From the NCBI GenBank assembly GCA_963826475.1, contig CAWGXC010000001.1, positions 1-64,000 of the forward strand: 64,000 nucleotides of DNA, read 5' to 3'. The DNA is from RHKX01 sp963826475. Its GTDB lineage: Bacteria; Actinomycetota; Thermoleophilia; Solirubrobacterales; 70-9. The notes under the pieces were generated by a model. It ran no database searches. It saw nothing but the letters and a program-made list of their open reading frames with translations, and was not told where the DNA came from. Of this stretch, positions 6,331-15,245 are shown piece after piece. Every line of letters starts with the position of its first letter. The stretch's first letter is position 1. Position numbers and translations under genes: made by a program.

Positions 6331-8325
6331 TCACGTTCGGTTGAAGATGAGTGCGTTCGGATTCAAGGCCTTCGCTTGACGGAAGGCCTTGAGTGCCGCG
6401 GGGGCATTCTTCATCTCGGCCTCGATCCGGGCAAGGGTGAACCACGTTCGCCAGTTGGTCGGCTCAGCTCTGGTCGCCTCCCGCGCTGCGCTTCGAGCGG
6501 CGCCAAGCTGGCCGTCCTTCTCGAGTACGAAGGCGCGCTGGAGCGGCGGCGATGCAGCGAACGGCTGGATCGACTCCGCGTCCTGAGCGTGACCGAGGGC
6601 AGTGCTCAGGCTCGCGTCTCCGAACGCCTCCTGCGAGGCGCGGAGCTGCTGGGTTGAGGCGAGCGGAACCGCGATTGCACAAAGTGCCGCGATTGAAGTG
6701 ACGGCCACCACCAGCCGCATCCGTGGGGACATCGGTTGTGGCGATGGGGACCGATCGCCCGCCGGCCGCCGCAGGCCGGACGCTCCCGCGGCTGCGAGCA
6801 GGAAGAATGCCACGGGCAGGATCGTCAGCTCCCAAACCCAGTCGATCGCCGCGGCGGCCAGGAAGGCCGCCATCGCGGCCAGCACTCCGGCCATCAGCTT
6901 TCTGTCGCCCCCGATCGCCTCTCTCCAGCGGGCGATGCAGGCGGCGAGCGTGGCGATGAGGAGGGCAGCGAGAATCGCGAGGCCCACGATCCCCAGTTCT
7001 CCATATGTCTCCAGATACAGCGAGTGAGCGTCGCGGACGAAGCCACCGCCGGACCCGTTTGCGGCCCACCAGTACTCGAACGTCCCTGGGCCGATGCCGA
7101 TCAGCGGTGAGGATTGGTTGGCGTCGATGGCGCTCGACCACAGCTGCCAGCGGTTGCTGCCGTTGACGCTCTCGAATCGGCTGACATCGCTGCTCGCGGT
7201 GTCGGTTGGTGCCTTGAACTTGTCGAAACCGTCACGAAGGCCCGATGGTCCGCCGAGCGCGAGGAAGAGGGTTACGGCGCTCACCGCAGCCAGGCCGAGC
7301 GCGGCTCGGGAGGCGGACCTCGGCATGGCGATCGAAGGGGCCAGCCCTGATCGATGAGCAAGGTTCAGGGCGGCAACGAGGAGCCCAACCGCTCCGCAGG
7401 TGATCAACGTCAGCGCGAGCATGTCGTTGCCCTGGCTCAGTGCCGCCTGGTTCGAGAGACCGTCGGTGAGCTCGTTCCGCTGTAGCGCCGCAATCACGAG
7501 CAGTCCTCCGGCTGCGGCGGAGGGGAGCCAGGTGAGCAGGGATCCAGCACGGCTCGAGCTCAGCGCGAACAGGACCACGAGAGCGATCGCCAGCTCGATC
7601 GCACCGCCCCGCGACAGCGTGAAGAACGCCGTCAGGGTCAATGCCGGCACAGAGCTCGCGGACAGAGCCCGCACGAGGACCGAGCGAGCGGAGGTCGCAA
7701 GCGCCAGCAGAAGTGGGATTCCCATCACGACGAGAGTCGCCAGGCCGTTCCAATAGTTGAGCGGCCAGTTGAGGCGGCTTTGGGCGCCACCGATGAAGTC
7801 GGCGGTCTGATTGGGCGGAAACCAGCTGGGATGCAAGCGCGACCCGAGCGCCAGCAGCCCGATCACGACGATGGCCGCAGCGACTGCTGCCAGCGTGCGG
7901 CGGAGGCTGCCGAAGCCCTGCAGCGCCAGGGAGAGGGCGAAGACGCCCAGCAAGGTTGCAACCCGAGTGGCCTCGGCGAGGCTGCGCTCCGCAGACTCCG
8001 ACCAGCCGATGCCGATCGCCGTCCAGGCGCCGAAAGCCAGCAGCGCGACGAGGGATCCCACGGCCCAGCGCGGCAGGCGCCTCATCGGGAGCAGGCCGGT
8101 GACGGCGCTGACCAGGATGATCCACCAGACCGCGATGCCCACCTCGCTGCGCACGACTTCGTCGTAGCCGCCGCCCTTGAGGCCGAGGTAGACGACGAGG
8201 GCAAAGGGAAGGACGGCGGTCCCGATGAAGGCACCCAGGTCGAATCTGATCGGCCATGTCCCCGCCAGAGACAGCGGGCGGCCCAGGCCGCGGTCGTGGG
8301 CAAGCGAGTCGGTCACTATCTGCAA
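6331..8325 (-). CDS. O-antigen ligase/polymerase-type membrane protein (Wzy_C) with TPR tail
   Basis: A 664-aa polytopic protein with about a dozen hydrophobic helices. It carries the Wzy_C/WaaL signature: SNRWQLWSSAIDANQSSPLIGIGPGTFEYWW followed by DAHSLYLETYGELGIVGL, containing the Arg and His typical of this fold. It would join or polymerise lipid-linked glycan on the outer face of the membrane. The last ~90 residues form TPR-like helices (GHAQDAESIQPF, AARSAAREATRAEPTNWRTWFTLARIEAE, AALKAFRQAKALNPNA). It is divergent from the wall-type protein at 8399 across 73 bp, and coupled to the small membrane gene downstream. Confidence 0.85.
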   Translation of the reverse strand: MQIVTDSLAHDRGLGRPLSLAGTWPIRFDLGAFIGTAVLPFALVVYLGLKGGGYDEVVRSEVGIAVWWIILVSAVTGLLPMRRLPRWAVGSLVALLAFGAWTAIGIGWSESAERSLAEATRVATLLGVFALSLALQGFGSLRRTLAAVAAAIVVIGLLALGSRLHPSWFPPNQTADFIGGAQSRLNWPLNYWNGLATLVVMGIPLLLALATSARSVLVRALSASSVPALTLTAFFTLSRGGAIELAIALVVLFALSSSRAGSLLTWLPSAAAGGLLVIAALQRNELTDGLSNQAALSQGNDMLALTLITCGAVGLLVAALNLAHRSGLAPSIAMPRSASRAALGLAAVSAVTLFLALGGPSGLRDGFDKFKAPTDTASSDVSRFESVNGSNRWQLWSSAIDANQSSPLIGIGPGTFEYWWAANGSGGGFVRDAHSLYLETYGELGIVGLAILAALLIATLAACIARWREAIGGDRKLMAGVLAAMAAFLAAAAIDWVWELTILPVAFFLLAAAGASGLRRPAGDRSPSPQPMSPRMRLVVAVTSIAALCAIAVPLASTQQLRASQEAFGDASLSTALGHAQDAESIQPFAASPPLQRAFVLEKDGQLGAARSAAREATRAEPTNWRTWFTLARIEAEMKNAPAALKAFRQAKALNPNALIFNRT

Positions 8326-8398
8326 GGTACGCGCGGCGGGGGACGAAGCTGACGCGCGGGAGTGTCAGGAATCGAATGAGCCACCCGTACGAAGTCAT

Positions 8399-8974
8399 AT
8401 GAGTCGATTCACCCTGGTATTCGCCGCCGCCGTCCTCGCCATCGCGATCGCCGCACCTTCGGGCTTCGCTCAGGAGGCCATTCCCCCGGGAAACTCCGGC
8501 GCCGATCAATACGGCGAAGGCGTGCCGGGTGGCGGCGGCAACAATTCTTCCACCGGCAGCTTCACTGGCTCCGCCGGCTCTTCTGGCCGCGGAGGGCAGG
8601 GCCTGCCCCAGGGGACTGTGAAGCAGTTGCAGGAGGCGGGACCGAGCGGAGCGGCCGCGGTCGCGGCTCTGGGCTCGACCGTTCCCAGCGGTACGGCCAC
8701 TCCGAGTACGAGCGCAAACGGGCAGCCGGGAGCAAGCGGGCAGCCGGGCGCGGGTGGACAAGCTGAGGGCGGACAGCCCGGTGACGGGGGCTCGTCAGGG
8801 CGCGGAGGCGACGGCACACTGCGGAATCTCGCGGACTCCGTTCTGGGCACGGGGTCCGATGGCGGCATGGGCGCCGCCCTGCCGATCCTGCTCGGTGTGG
8901 TGCTCGCGGGCGCCGTCGCGATCGTCGCGCGCCGACGCATGGGTGAGCAGCACCTGGGGTCCTCCAGCAGTTGA
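8399..8974 (+). CDS. Gly/Ser-rich secreted or membrane-anchored surface protein
   Basis: The product (191 aa from the ATG at 8399) begins with a signal peptide (FTLVFAAAVLAIAIAAPSGFAQ), continues as a Gly/Ser/Gln-rich low-complexity region with GQPGAxGQ-type repeats, and ends with a hydrophobic helix (ALPILLGVVLAGAVAIVARRRMG) and a short basic/polar tail. That layout fits an extracellular spacer held in the membrane. No LPXTG sortase motif is visible. It overlaps the next gene by 4 bp (TTGA), so the two are translated together. The function is unknown. Confidence 0.7.
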   Translation: MSRFTLVFAAAVLAIAIAAPSGFAQEAIPPGNSGADQYGEGVPGGGGNNSSTGSFTGSAGSSGRGGQGLPQGTVKQLQEAGPSGAAAVAALGSTVPSGTATPSTSANGQPGASGQPGAGGQAEGGQPGDGGSSGRGGDGTLRNLADSVLGTGSDGGMGAALPILLGVVLAGAVAIVARRRMGEQHLGSSSS

Positions 8975-10368
8975 GAGGGCTCGCGCTACGGGCTTCGGTC
9001 GCAATTGCTGCTCTCTTAGCGTCGCTCGGCCTTGCCTCTTCGGCGCTCGGCGCACGGGGGCTCGAGCTCGGGTTCGCCGATCCGATCTATCAATCATCTT
9101 CCGACCGCGATCTCTGGCTCGACCGGACGGTTGGGGAACGCGCCGGCATTGTGAAGCTGTTCGTGGATTGGCATGTCATCGCCAAGAGCGAGCCAGCGCA
9201 TCCGAGAGACCCTGCCGATCCGGCCTACTCGTTCACAAGCCTTGACGCGTCCATCGGCGCAGCTCGATCGCGAGGGCTGGAGGTGCTCCTCGGCGTGCAG
9301 GGAGCACCAAGATGGGCAGAAGGTGGCGACCGGCCGAGTTCGGCGCCGATTGGCTCGTGGAAGCCGAATCCCGCCAAGCTCGGGGATTTCATGGCCGCCC
9401 TGGCTACGCGCTACTCGGGGTCATTCGCGAATGCCGCCGGGGTCGAGCTGCCGCTGGTCAGCAGCTTCCAGATCTGGAACGAGCCGAACCTGACCACCTA
9501 CCTGGCTCCGCAGTACGAGGGCGGCAGCCCGGTCGCTGCCGAGCATTACAAGGAAATGCTGAACGCCTCCTATGACGCGGTCCATTCAGTGCGTCCGGGC
9601 GACCGGATAGTGACCGCCGGCCTCGCTCCCTACGGAGACAAGCCCGGGGGGTACCGGACCCGGCCTCTGGCTTTCTTGCGGGACGTGCTTTGCCTTGCCA
9701 ACGACAACCGAAGTGCGGCGAACTGCTCTGATCCTGCTCGCTTCGACGTCCTCGCCGCTCACGCGATCAACACCTCGGGACCACCGAAGCAGAGCGCCAT
9801 CAATCCCGATGACGCATCGAGCGGTGATCTGAAGTCCTTCACGAGAATGCTCAGGGCAGCGGAGAAACATCGGACGGTCGGAGGACCCTCCAGTCACCCG
9901 CTCTGGGTGACCGAGATGTGGTGGGAGACGGACCCGCCCTCGAATAGAGGGCTCCCCGTGGCCCTGCAGGCCCGCTTCATCCAGGAAACGATGTACCTCG
10001 CCTGGCGCGCCGGCTTCTCGGCAGCGATTCAATTGCGGTTGAAGGACACCTCCCCCTCGAAGAACTTGAGCGACCGGACCGCCAGCGGCCTCTACTTCAT
10101 CGATGGTCAGCCGAAGCCGTCGGCGCAGGCCTTCCGCTTTCCATTCGTGGCCGAGCGCGGCCATGGAAAGCGGCTCCGACTGTGGGGTGAGGCTCCCTCT
10201 GCGGGCAAGGTCCGGATTCAGCGCAGGCTCAACGGACATTGGAGCAAGGTCGCCTCGTTGAAGGCCGGAGGCAACAGAGTTTTCAGTGGCAAGATCAAGG
10301 CCCGCGGCCGGCCCAAGCTGCGCGCGCGCGCCGCCGGCGATACGAGTCTCCCCTGGAGGGTGGAGTGA
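8971..10368 (+). CDS. secreted clan-A glycoside hydrolase (GH5/GH39-like)
   Basis: Signal peptide (ALRASVAIAALLASLGLASSALGA) followed by a TIM-barrel hydrolase domain. The general acid/base Glu is recognisable in FQIWNEPNL near residue 170, and a second Glu in LWVTEMWWETD near residue 313 is the likely nucleophile, the arrangement of retaining clan GH-A enzymes. The last ~80 residues form a short beta-rich tail. The substrate cannot be read from the sequence; trimming or release of the glycan made here is an inference from context. The start is a TTG overlapping the previous stop. Confidence 0.75.
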   Translation: MRGLALRASVAIAALLASLGLASSALGARGLELGFADPIYQSSSDRDLWLDRTVGERAGIVKLFVDWHVIAKSEPAHPRDPADPAYSFTSLDASIGAARSRGLEVLLGVQGAPRWAEGGDRPSSAPIGSWKPNPAKLGDFMAALATRYSGSFANAAGVELPLVSSFQIWNEPNLTTYLAPQYEGGSPVAAEHYKEMLNASYDAVHSVRPGDRIVTAGLAPYGDKPGGYRTRPLAFLRDVLCLANDNRSAANCSDPARFDVLAAHAINTSGPPKQSAINPDDASSGDLKSFTRMLRAAEKHRTVGGPSSHPLWVTEMWWETDPPSNRGLPVALQARFIQETMYLAWRAGFSAAIQLRLKDTSPSKNLSDRTASGLYFIDGQPKPSAQAFRFPFVAERGHGKRLRLWGEAPSAGKVRIQRRLNGHWSKVASLKAGGNRVFSGKIKARGRPKLRARAAGDTSLPWRVE

Positions 10369-10445
10369 AAATCGCCGACTGTGTCAGGAATCACACGCCA
10401 AGCACGTATTGCACGTTGTACCAAGAGCTATCTAAAGGGAGACTC

Positions 10446-11345
10446 ATGTTCGGACGTAACGCCAAGGGAGCTATCGCCATTGTGGCCGCGGCAATGATTG
10501 CCGGACTTTCGGGGGCCGTAGCGCTTGGCGCTGTGACTCCGATCACCCCGGACGACTATTACGGGGGCTACTACAACCAAGTTTGCCCGTCACCGATCAC
10601 CGGTAGGGCTCTCCAGGGCGACAATGCCGACGACACGATGCTGGGCACCGTCAACGGCGATCTGCTCGCTGGTGGCGGCGGTCACGACACGATCGACGGA
10701 GCTCCCGGCGATGACTGCCTCTTCGGCGAGTTCGGAACCGACGAGATCGACGGCGGCCTCGGAAATGACTACATCGATGGCGGAAGCGACGATGACGACG
10801 TCACCGGTTCGAACGGCGATGACACGATCCTCGGCGCGGATGGCCGCGACTCGCTCGATGGAAGCAAGGGCAACGATGGCATCGCCGGTGAGGCCGGTAA
10901 CGACCTCATCAACGGTGGCGGTGGCAGAGATTCCCTGAGCGGCGGCCTCGACAATGACCGCGTCATCGGCGGCGCCTCCGCCGACCTCGTGCTTGGCGAA
11001 GATGGCGACGACAAGCTCATCGGCGGCAACGGCAAGGACAACATCAACGGTGGCGCCGGCGACGACCGCGGCCGAGGTGACGGTGGTAGCGATGTGATCA
11101 AGGGCAAGGCCGGCAACGACCGGCTGATCGGTGGCAACGGCAAGGACAAGCTCAAGGGTGCCGCTGGTGACGATCGGCTCCTCGGTGAGGGCGGCAACGA
11201 CAAGTTGAGTGGCGCCGCTGGTGACGACAAGCTCATCGATTTCAGGGGCAAGAACAAGATCAAGTGCGGTAAGGGTGATGACAGGGTGACCACCAACAAG
11301 AAGTCCAAGGTCGCCAAGAACTGCGAGAAGATCAAGATCAAGTAA
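10446..11345 (+). CDS. secreted RTX-type calcium-binding repeat protein
   Basis: The ATG at 10446 has an AAAGGGA ribosome-binding site and starts a signal peptide (AIAIVAAAMIAGLSGAVALGA). The mature protein is built mostly of nonapeptide repeats of the GGxGxDxLx/I type (for example GGGGHDTIDGAPGDDCLFG, GGNGKDNINGGAGDDRG), which form calcium-bound parallel beta-rolls. It ends with a basic, Lys-rich segment (KNKIKCGKGDDRVTTNKKSKVAKNCEKIKIK). No enzymatic domain is present. It follows the hydrolase by 77 bp and is closed by a strong terminator. Confidence 0.85.
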   Translation: MFGRNAKGAIAIVAAAMIAGLSGAVALGAVTPITPDDYYGGYYNQVCPSPITGRALQGDNADDTMLGTVNGDLLAGGGGHDTIDGAPGDDCLFGEFGTDEIDGGLGNDYIDGGSDDDDVTGSNGDDTILGADGRDSLDGSKGNDGIAGEAGNDLINGGGGRDSLSGGLDNDRVIGGASADLVLGEDGDDKLIGGNGKDNINGGAGDDRGRGDGGSDVIKGKAGNDRLIGGNGKDKLKGAAGDDRLLGEGGNDKLSGAAGDDKLIDFRGKNKIKCGKGDDRVTTNKKSKVAKNCEKIKIK

Positions 11346-11376
11346 CTGATCCGCTCTTAGTCAAAGAGGATCCCTT

Positions 11377-11410
11377 GACAATGGCCCCGCCTCACGGCGG
11401 GGCCATTGTC
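11377..11410 (+). terminator. strong intrinsic terminator
   Basis: A perfect 15-bp stem (GACAATGGCCCCGCC with its complement) and a TCAC loop, followed by GTTTT, 31 nt after the RTX gene stop. It separates the secreted-protein genes from the sugar-nucleotide operon that starts at 11501. Confidence 0.9.
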
Positions 11411-11500
11411 GTTTTCGATCCCCTGCTTCAGCGTCAGGACGGTCGCTGGAGGGGGCGCGAGCCCACCACGCGCGCTCACAATACGTGTCACTATCCGCCG

Positions 11501-12537
11501 ATGGGCGGAAGTAGAAAAGCACTGATCACGGGGGTCACCGGCCAAGACGGCTCGTACCTGACTGAGCATCTGCTGAGCATGGGATATGAGGTGCACGGCA
11601 TCGTCCGCCGCTCCTCGTCGTTCAACACCGCTCGGATCGACCACCTATACGAAGATCCCCATGAACCCGATGTGAAGCTGTTCACTCACCACGGTGATCT
11701 CTCCGATCCCGTCTCACTCACGCACCGGATCTACGACCTGCAACCAGACGAGATCTACAACCTCGGCGCCCAGTCCCACGTCAGGTGTTTCCTTCCAGAT
11801 CCCGGAGTACACGCTTCGACATAACCGGCGCCGGCACTCTGCGGATCCTCGAGGCAGTTCGCGAGTCGGGCATCGACGCCCGCGTCTACCAGGCCGGTTC
11901 GTCGGAAATGTTCGGTGCCACGCCACCTCCGCAGGCGGAGACCACGCCGTTCTATCCCCGCAGTCCGTATGCGATCGCCAAGGCCGCCTCTCACTGGCTT
12001 GCGGTCAACTACCGCGAGGCCTATGGGATGCACGTATCCAACGGGATTCTCTTCAATCACGAGTCCCCGCGGCGCGGCGAGACCTTCGTCACACGCAAGA
12101 TCACTCGCGCGGTCGCGCGGATCAAGGCCGGCCTTCAGGACAAGCTCTACCTCGGAAACCTCGACGCTCGCCGGGACTGGGGATACGCGCCTGACTACGT
12201 GCGGGCCATGCAGCTGATGGTCGCTCGCGACGAACCCGACGATTACGTGATCGCGACGGGGGAGATGCACACCGTCCGCGAGTTCTGCGAATCCGCGTTC
12301 GCGCATGCCGGTCTGGGGGACTTCGAGCAGTTCGTGGAGATCGATCCCCGCTACTACCGGCCGACTGAGGTCGACGCGCTCGGGGGGGACGCGACGAAGG
12401 CTCGCGAGATCCTCGGCTGGGAGCCGAAGGTTCGATTTGCGGAGCTCGTCAAGATCATGGTCGACGCTGACATCGTCTCCCTGGAGGCCGCCCTGGCGGG
12501 CGAGGTCACCCGGTTCAGTCATGAGGTGACCAGGTGA
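11501..12537 (+). pseudogene. gmd: GDP-mannose 4,6-dehydratase, interrupted by two frameshifts
   Basis: Gmd converts GDP-mannose to GDP-4-keto-6-deoxymannose, the first step to GDP-fucose. The N-terminal part (KALITGVTGQDGSYLTEHLL, GIVRRSSSFNTARIDHLY, DEIYNLGAQSHVR) is in one frame to about 11785. The conserved block VSFQIPEYT is in the next frame. From about 11815 the rest (FDITGAGTLRILEAVRESG, YQAGSSEMFG, SPYAIAKAASHW, NHESPRRGETFVTRKI, GNLDARRDWGYAPDYV) is in the third. Two single-base insertions, near 11786 and near 11814, explain this. Everything else is well conserved, so recent inactivation or sequencing error are both possible. The intact fcl gene follows with a 4-bp overlap. Confidence 0.85.
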
Positions 12538-13523
12538 GCGGACGCCCAGAGCCGGCCTTCTGGGATGGGAAGAAGGTCGCCGTCACGGGCGGAGCCGGAT
12601 TCCTCGGTAAGCCCGTGATGCGGATGCTCGCCGACCTGGGAGCTGACGCGACGGCTATCCGCTCTGGGGAACACGACCTGCGCATCCCCGCCGCCGCATA
12701 CGAAGCGCTCGACGGCTCCGAAGTCGTACTTCACCTGGCCGCGAACGTCGGCGGCATCGGCTTCAACCGGCGCAATCCGGCACCTCTCGCCTACGACAAC
12801 CTGATGATGGGCGCGAACGTCTTCGAGGCATGCCGCAAGCTCGGCGTCGCCAAGCTCGTCGCCGCTTGCTCGGTTTGCGCCTATCCACTTCACACCGCGG
12901 TCCCGTTCAGGGAGGAGACGATCTGGGACGGCTATCCAGAGTCTTCGAACGCACCATACGGCCTTGCCAAGAAGATGCTGATCGTGTTCAGCGACAGCTA
13001 CCGGCGCCAATACGAGTTCGACTCCTGCGCGCCGGTGATCGCCAACCTCTACGGCCCCGATGACAACTTCGACCTCAATGATTCGCACGTGATCGCCGCG
13101 ATGATCCGCAAATACTGCGAAGCCGCAGCCGACGGTCATCGCGACGTGACGCTGTGGGGCAGCGGCGAGCCCTCCCGCGAGTTTCTCTACGTCGACGACG
13201 CTGCGCGCGGATTGATCCTTTCCGCGGAGCGCCTCGGCACCTCCGAGCCCGTCAACCTCGGCGTCGGCCGCGAGACGAAGATCCGCGATCTCGCAGAGGC
13301 GATCGCCAACGCGGCCGGCTTCGAGGGCAAGACGGTCTGGGACCCCTCGATGCCCGACGGGCAGATGAAACGCGGACTGGACGTTTCCAAAGCTAGGGAG
13401 CTCGTCGGCTTCGAGGCCGAGGTCGCCCTCGAGGAAGGCATCGAGCGAACCGTTCGCTGGTTCGAGGCGAACTGCAGTCCGTCCCCGCAGGGAAGTACGG
13501 CTCGTGCCGGGATCGACGCCTGA
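12534..13523 (+). CDS. fcl: GDP-L-fucose synthase-like epimerase/reductase
   Basis: Fcl performs 3,5-epimerisation and NADPH-dependent reduction of the Gmd product to GDP-L-fucose. The Rossmann motif KVAVTGGAGFLGKPV, the segment HLAANVGGIGFNRRNPAPLAYDNLMMGANVFEACRK and the SSNAPYGLAKKMLIV stretch with the YxxxK pair are characteristic. NLYGPDDNFDLNDSHVIAAMIRK and EFLYVDDAARG also match the family. About 329 aa is close to normal. It overlaps the gmd reading frame by 4 bp, so the two form a standard fucose-supply pair; its use depends on a working Gmd. Confidence 0.88.
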   Translation: MSGRPEPAFWDGKKVAVTGGAGFLGKPVMRMLADLGADATAIRSGEHDLRIPAAAYEALDGSEVVLHLAANVGGIGFNRRNPAPLAYDNLMMGANVFEACRKLGVAKLVAACSVCAYPLHTAVPFREETIWDGYPESSNAPYGLAKKMLIVFSDSYRRQYEFDSCAPVIANLYGPDDNFDLNDSHVIAAMIRKYCEAAADGHRDVTLWGSGEPSREFLYVDDAARGLILSAERLGTSEPVNLGVGRETKIRDLAEAIANAAGFEGKTVWDPSMPDGQMKRGLDVSKARELVGFEAEVALEEGIERTVRWFEANCSPSPQGSTARAGIDA

Positions 13524-13524
13524 G

Positions 13525-14223
13525 ATGGGATCCATGAACGACGGGTACCGACTGGTGGCACTCATGCCAATGCGGCACGACTCAGAACGGGTCCCGGGCA
13601 AGAACTACCGACCCTTCGGCGATGGCCGACCGCTGTTCCAGCATGCGCTCGGGGCACTGAGGGGGTGTTCTCAGATCGAAGCGGTCGTCATCGACACCGA
13701 TTCCGACCCGATCAAGGAGCAATGCGCCGAGGAGTTTCCGGACGTCATCGTCCTCGATCGGCCTGAGCATCTCCGCTCGGGGATGATCCCGATGAACGAT
13801 GTGCTCCTGCACGACGCCAGCCAGGTCAGGTCGGAGTTCTACCTCCAGACGCATTCGACCAATCCCCTGCTCACGACGGAAACCCTGAGCCGCGCTATCG
13901 ACACATTCTTCGGCCACCTGCCCGACTACGACTCGTTGTTCGGTGTGACCCGGATGCAGACGCGCTTTTGGACGGCGGAAGGCGACGCCGTCAATCACGA
14001 CCCGAGCGTGCTCGCACGCACGCAGGATCTTCCTCCGTTCTTCGAGGAGAACTCTTGCGTTTACATATTCGATCAGGAGACCCTTCGGCAGCGCGGAAAT
14101 CGCATCGGCTCGCGGCCCTATCTGTTCGAGATCGATCGGCTCGAGGCGGTTGACATCGACGAGGAAGTCGACTTCGAGATCGCCGAGCTGCTCTACGAAC
14201 GGGCTCACGGGGGTAACGCGTAA
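13525..14223 (+). CDS. acylneuraminate/Kdo-type cytidylyltransferase
   Basis: NeuA/KdsB-family nucleotidyltransferase expected to make a CMP-activated acidic sugar from CTP. The nucleotide-binding signature is ALMPMRHDSERVPGKNYRPFGDGRPLFQHAL. VVIDTDSDPIKEQC and a C-terminal VDIDEEVDFEIAELL segment, typical for metal and substrate contacts, are also present. At 232 aa it is of normal length. Starts at 13525 or 13534 are both possible. It follows fcl by 1 nt and touches the dehydrogenase downstream. The actual substrate (nonulosonate, Kdo or another acid) cannot be told from sequence; no NeuB-type synthase is seen in the window. Confidence 0.8.
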   Translation: MGSMNDGYRLVALMPMRHDSERVPGKNYRPFGDGRPLFQHALGALRGCSQIEAVVIDTDSDPIKEQCAEEFPDVIVLDRPEHLRSGMIPMNDVLLHDASQVRSEFYLQTHSTNPLLTTETLSRAIDTFFGHLPDYDSLFGVTRMQTRFWTAEGDAVNHDPSVLARTQDLPPFFEENSCVYIFDQETLRQRGNRIGSRPYLFEIDRLEAVDIDEEVDFEIAELLYERAHGGNA

Positions 14224-15203
14224 TGCCGGTGGCACTGATCACGTGTCTGCACCTGCAGCGGGACTTCGAGCGCTATCGCCCGCAGTATGAGGAGCTCGGG
14301 GTAACGCCGGTGCTGCCGGTTGTGGAGGGACAGCAGCTCGATGGCAGGGCGATGGCCGAGCTGATCGACGGTGTCGATGCGGTGATCGCCGGCGACGACG
14401 TGATCGATGCGGCGGTGCTCGAGCGCGGCCGCGCGTCGAACCTCCAGGCCGTGATCAAGTGGGGTGTGGGGACCGACGGAATCGACAAGGAAGCCGCAGC
14501 TCAGCTCGGCATCCCGGTCTACAACACCCCGGGAATGTTCGCGGATGAGGTCGCGGATCTGGCCCTCAGCCATCTGCTCCTGCTCTCTCGCCGTACCCAT
14601 GAAATGCACGCCTCCGTGATCGATGGAGGCTGGCTACCGGTCCAAGGCCGTTCGCTGGCGGGGCTCACGGCCGGGGTCATCGGCCTCGGATCCATCGGGT
14701 CGGCGATCGCGCGGCGGGCCGTCGCGTTCGGGATGGGCGTGGTCGGATATGACGTGCGTGCCGTGCCTCCGGAGGAACACCGCGCAGCTGGGCTTCGTCA
14801 GCTCGACCTCGAAGGTCTATTCGATGAAAGCGACGTCATTTTCGTCGCGTGTCAACTCACCCCGGAGAATCACCATCTCATTTCGGACGAGGCCTTTGCC
14901 CGCATGAAGGACGGGGCGACGGTGATCAATGTCTCGCGGGGCCCACTGATCGATCAAGCCGCTCTGGTGGGCGCGCTGCGATCGGGCAAGGTCGCTGCAG
15001 CCGGCCTCGACGTCTTCGAGCAGGAGCCGCTGCCCGCGGATTCTCCCCTACGGGAATTCGCGGATCGGTGTGTGTTCACTACGCACAACGGCTCCAACAC
15101 GGCAGAGGCAGTCGCGCGGACGAATCAGGCGACGACTGACATCCTGTTCACCGTACTGAATCTCAAATCAATCGACGACTCATCCTTAAACCGAGTGGCT
15201 TGA
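14223..15203 (+). CDS. D-isomer-specific 2-hydroxyacid dehydrogenase (SerA-like)
   Basis: NAD-dependent dehydrogenase of the D-3-phosphoglycerate dehydrogenase type. It shows the NAD-binding GVIGLGSIGSAIARR, the conserved DGATVINVSRGPLIDQAAL, the EQEPL segment with catalytic Glu, and the catalytic His in FTTHNGSNTAEA. It lacks the ACT or regulatory C-terminal domains of long SerA enzymes. Its ATG overlaps the previous stop (TAATG), so it is coupled to the cytidylyltransferase. This pairing suggests a role in making or modifying an acid precursor for that enzyme rather than in serine synthesis, which is an inference. Confidence 0.8.
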   Translation: MPVALITCLHLQRDFERYRPQYEELGVTPVLPVVEGQQLDGRAMAELIDGVDAVIAGDDVIDAAVLERGRASNLQAVIKWGVGTDGIDKEAAAQLGIPVYNTPGMFADEVADLALSHLLLLSRRTHEMHASVIDGGWLPVQGRSLAGLTAGVIGLGSIGSAIARRAVAFGMGVVGYDVRAVPPEEHRAAGLRQLDLEGLFDESDVIFVACQLTPENHHLISDEAFARMKDGATVINVSRGPLIDQAALVGALRSGKVAAAGLDVFEQEPLPADSPLREFADRCVFTTHNGSNTAEAVARTNQATTDILFTVLNLKSIDDSSLNRVA

Positions 15204-15207
15204 GCAT

Positions 15208-15223
15208 CCTGCAGCGCTGCAGG
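15208..15223. repeat. perfect 16-bp palindrome
   Basis: CCTGCAGCGCTGCAGG lies 4 nt after the dehydrogenase stop and 22 nt before the ABC-transporter ATPase gene. It may act as a small RNA hairpin or protein site between the two genes. No T tract follows, so it is not a clear terminator. Confidence 0.4.
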
Positions 15224-15245
15224 GTCATGCAAGTCCGCCGATATC

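Noticed and set aside
9586..10239. 217-codon minus-strand frame inside the glycoside hydrolase gene
   Set aside because: The plus-strand hydrolase has both catalytic Glu motifs; the minus frame has no motif or ribosome-binding site.
10600..11240. GGCGG-rich repeated DNA as a non-coding repeat array
   Set aside because: The periodicity is that of RTX nonapeptides in one long reading frame with a signal peptide.
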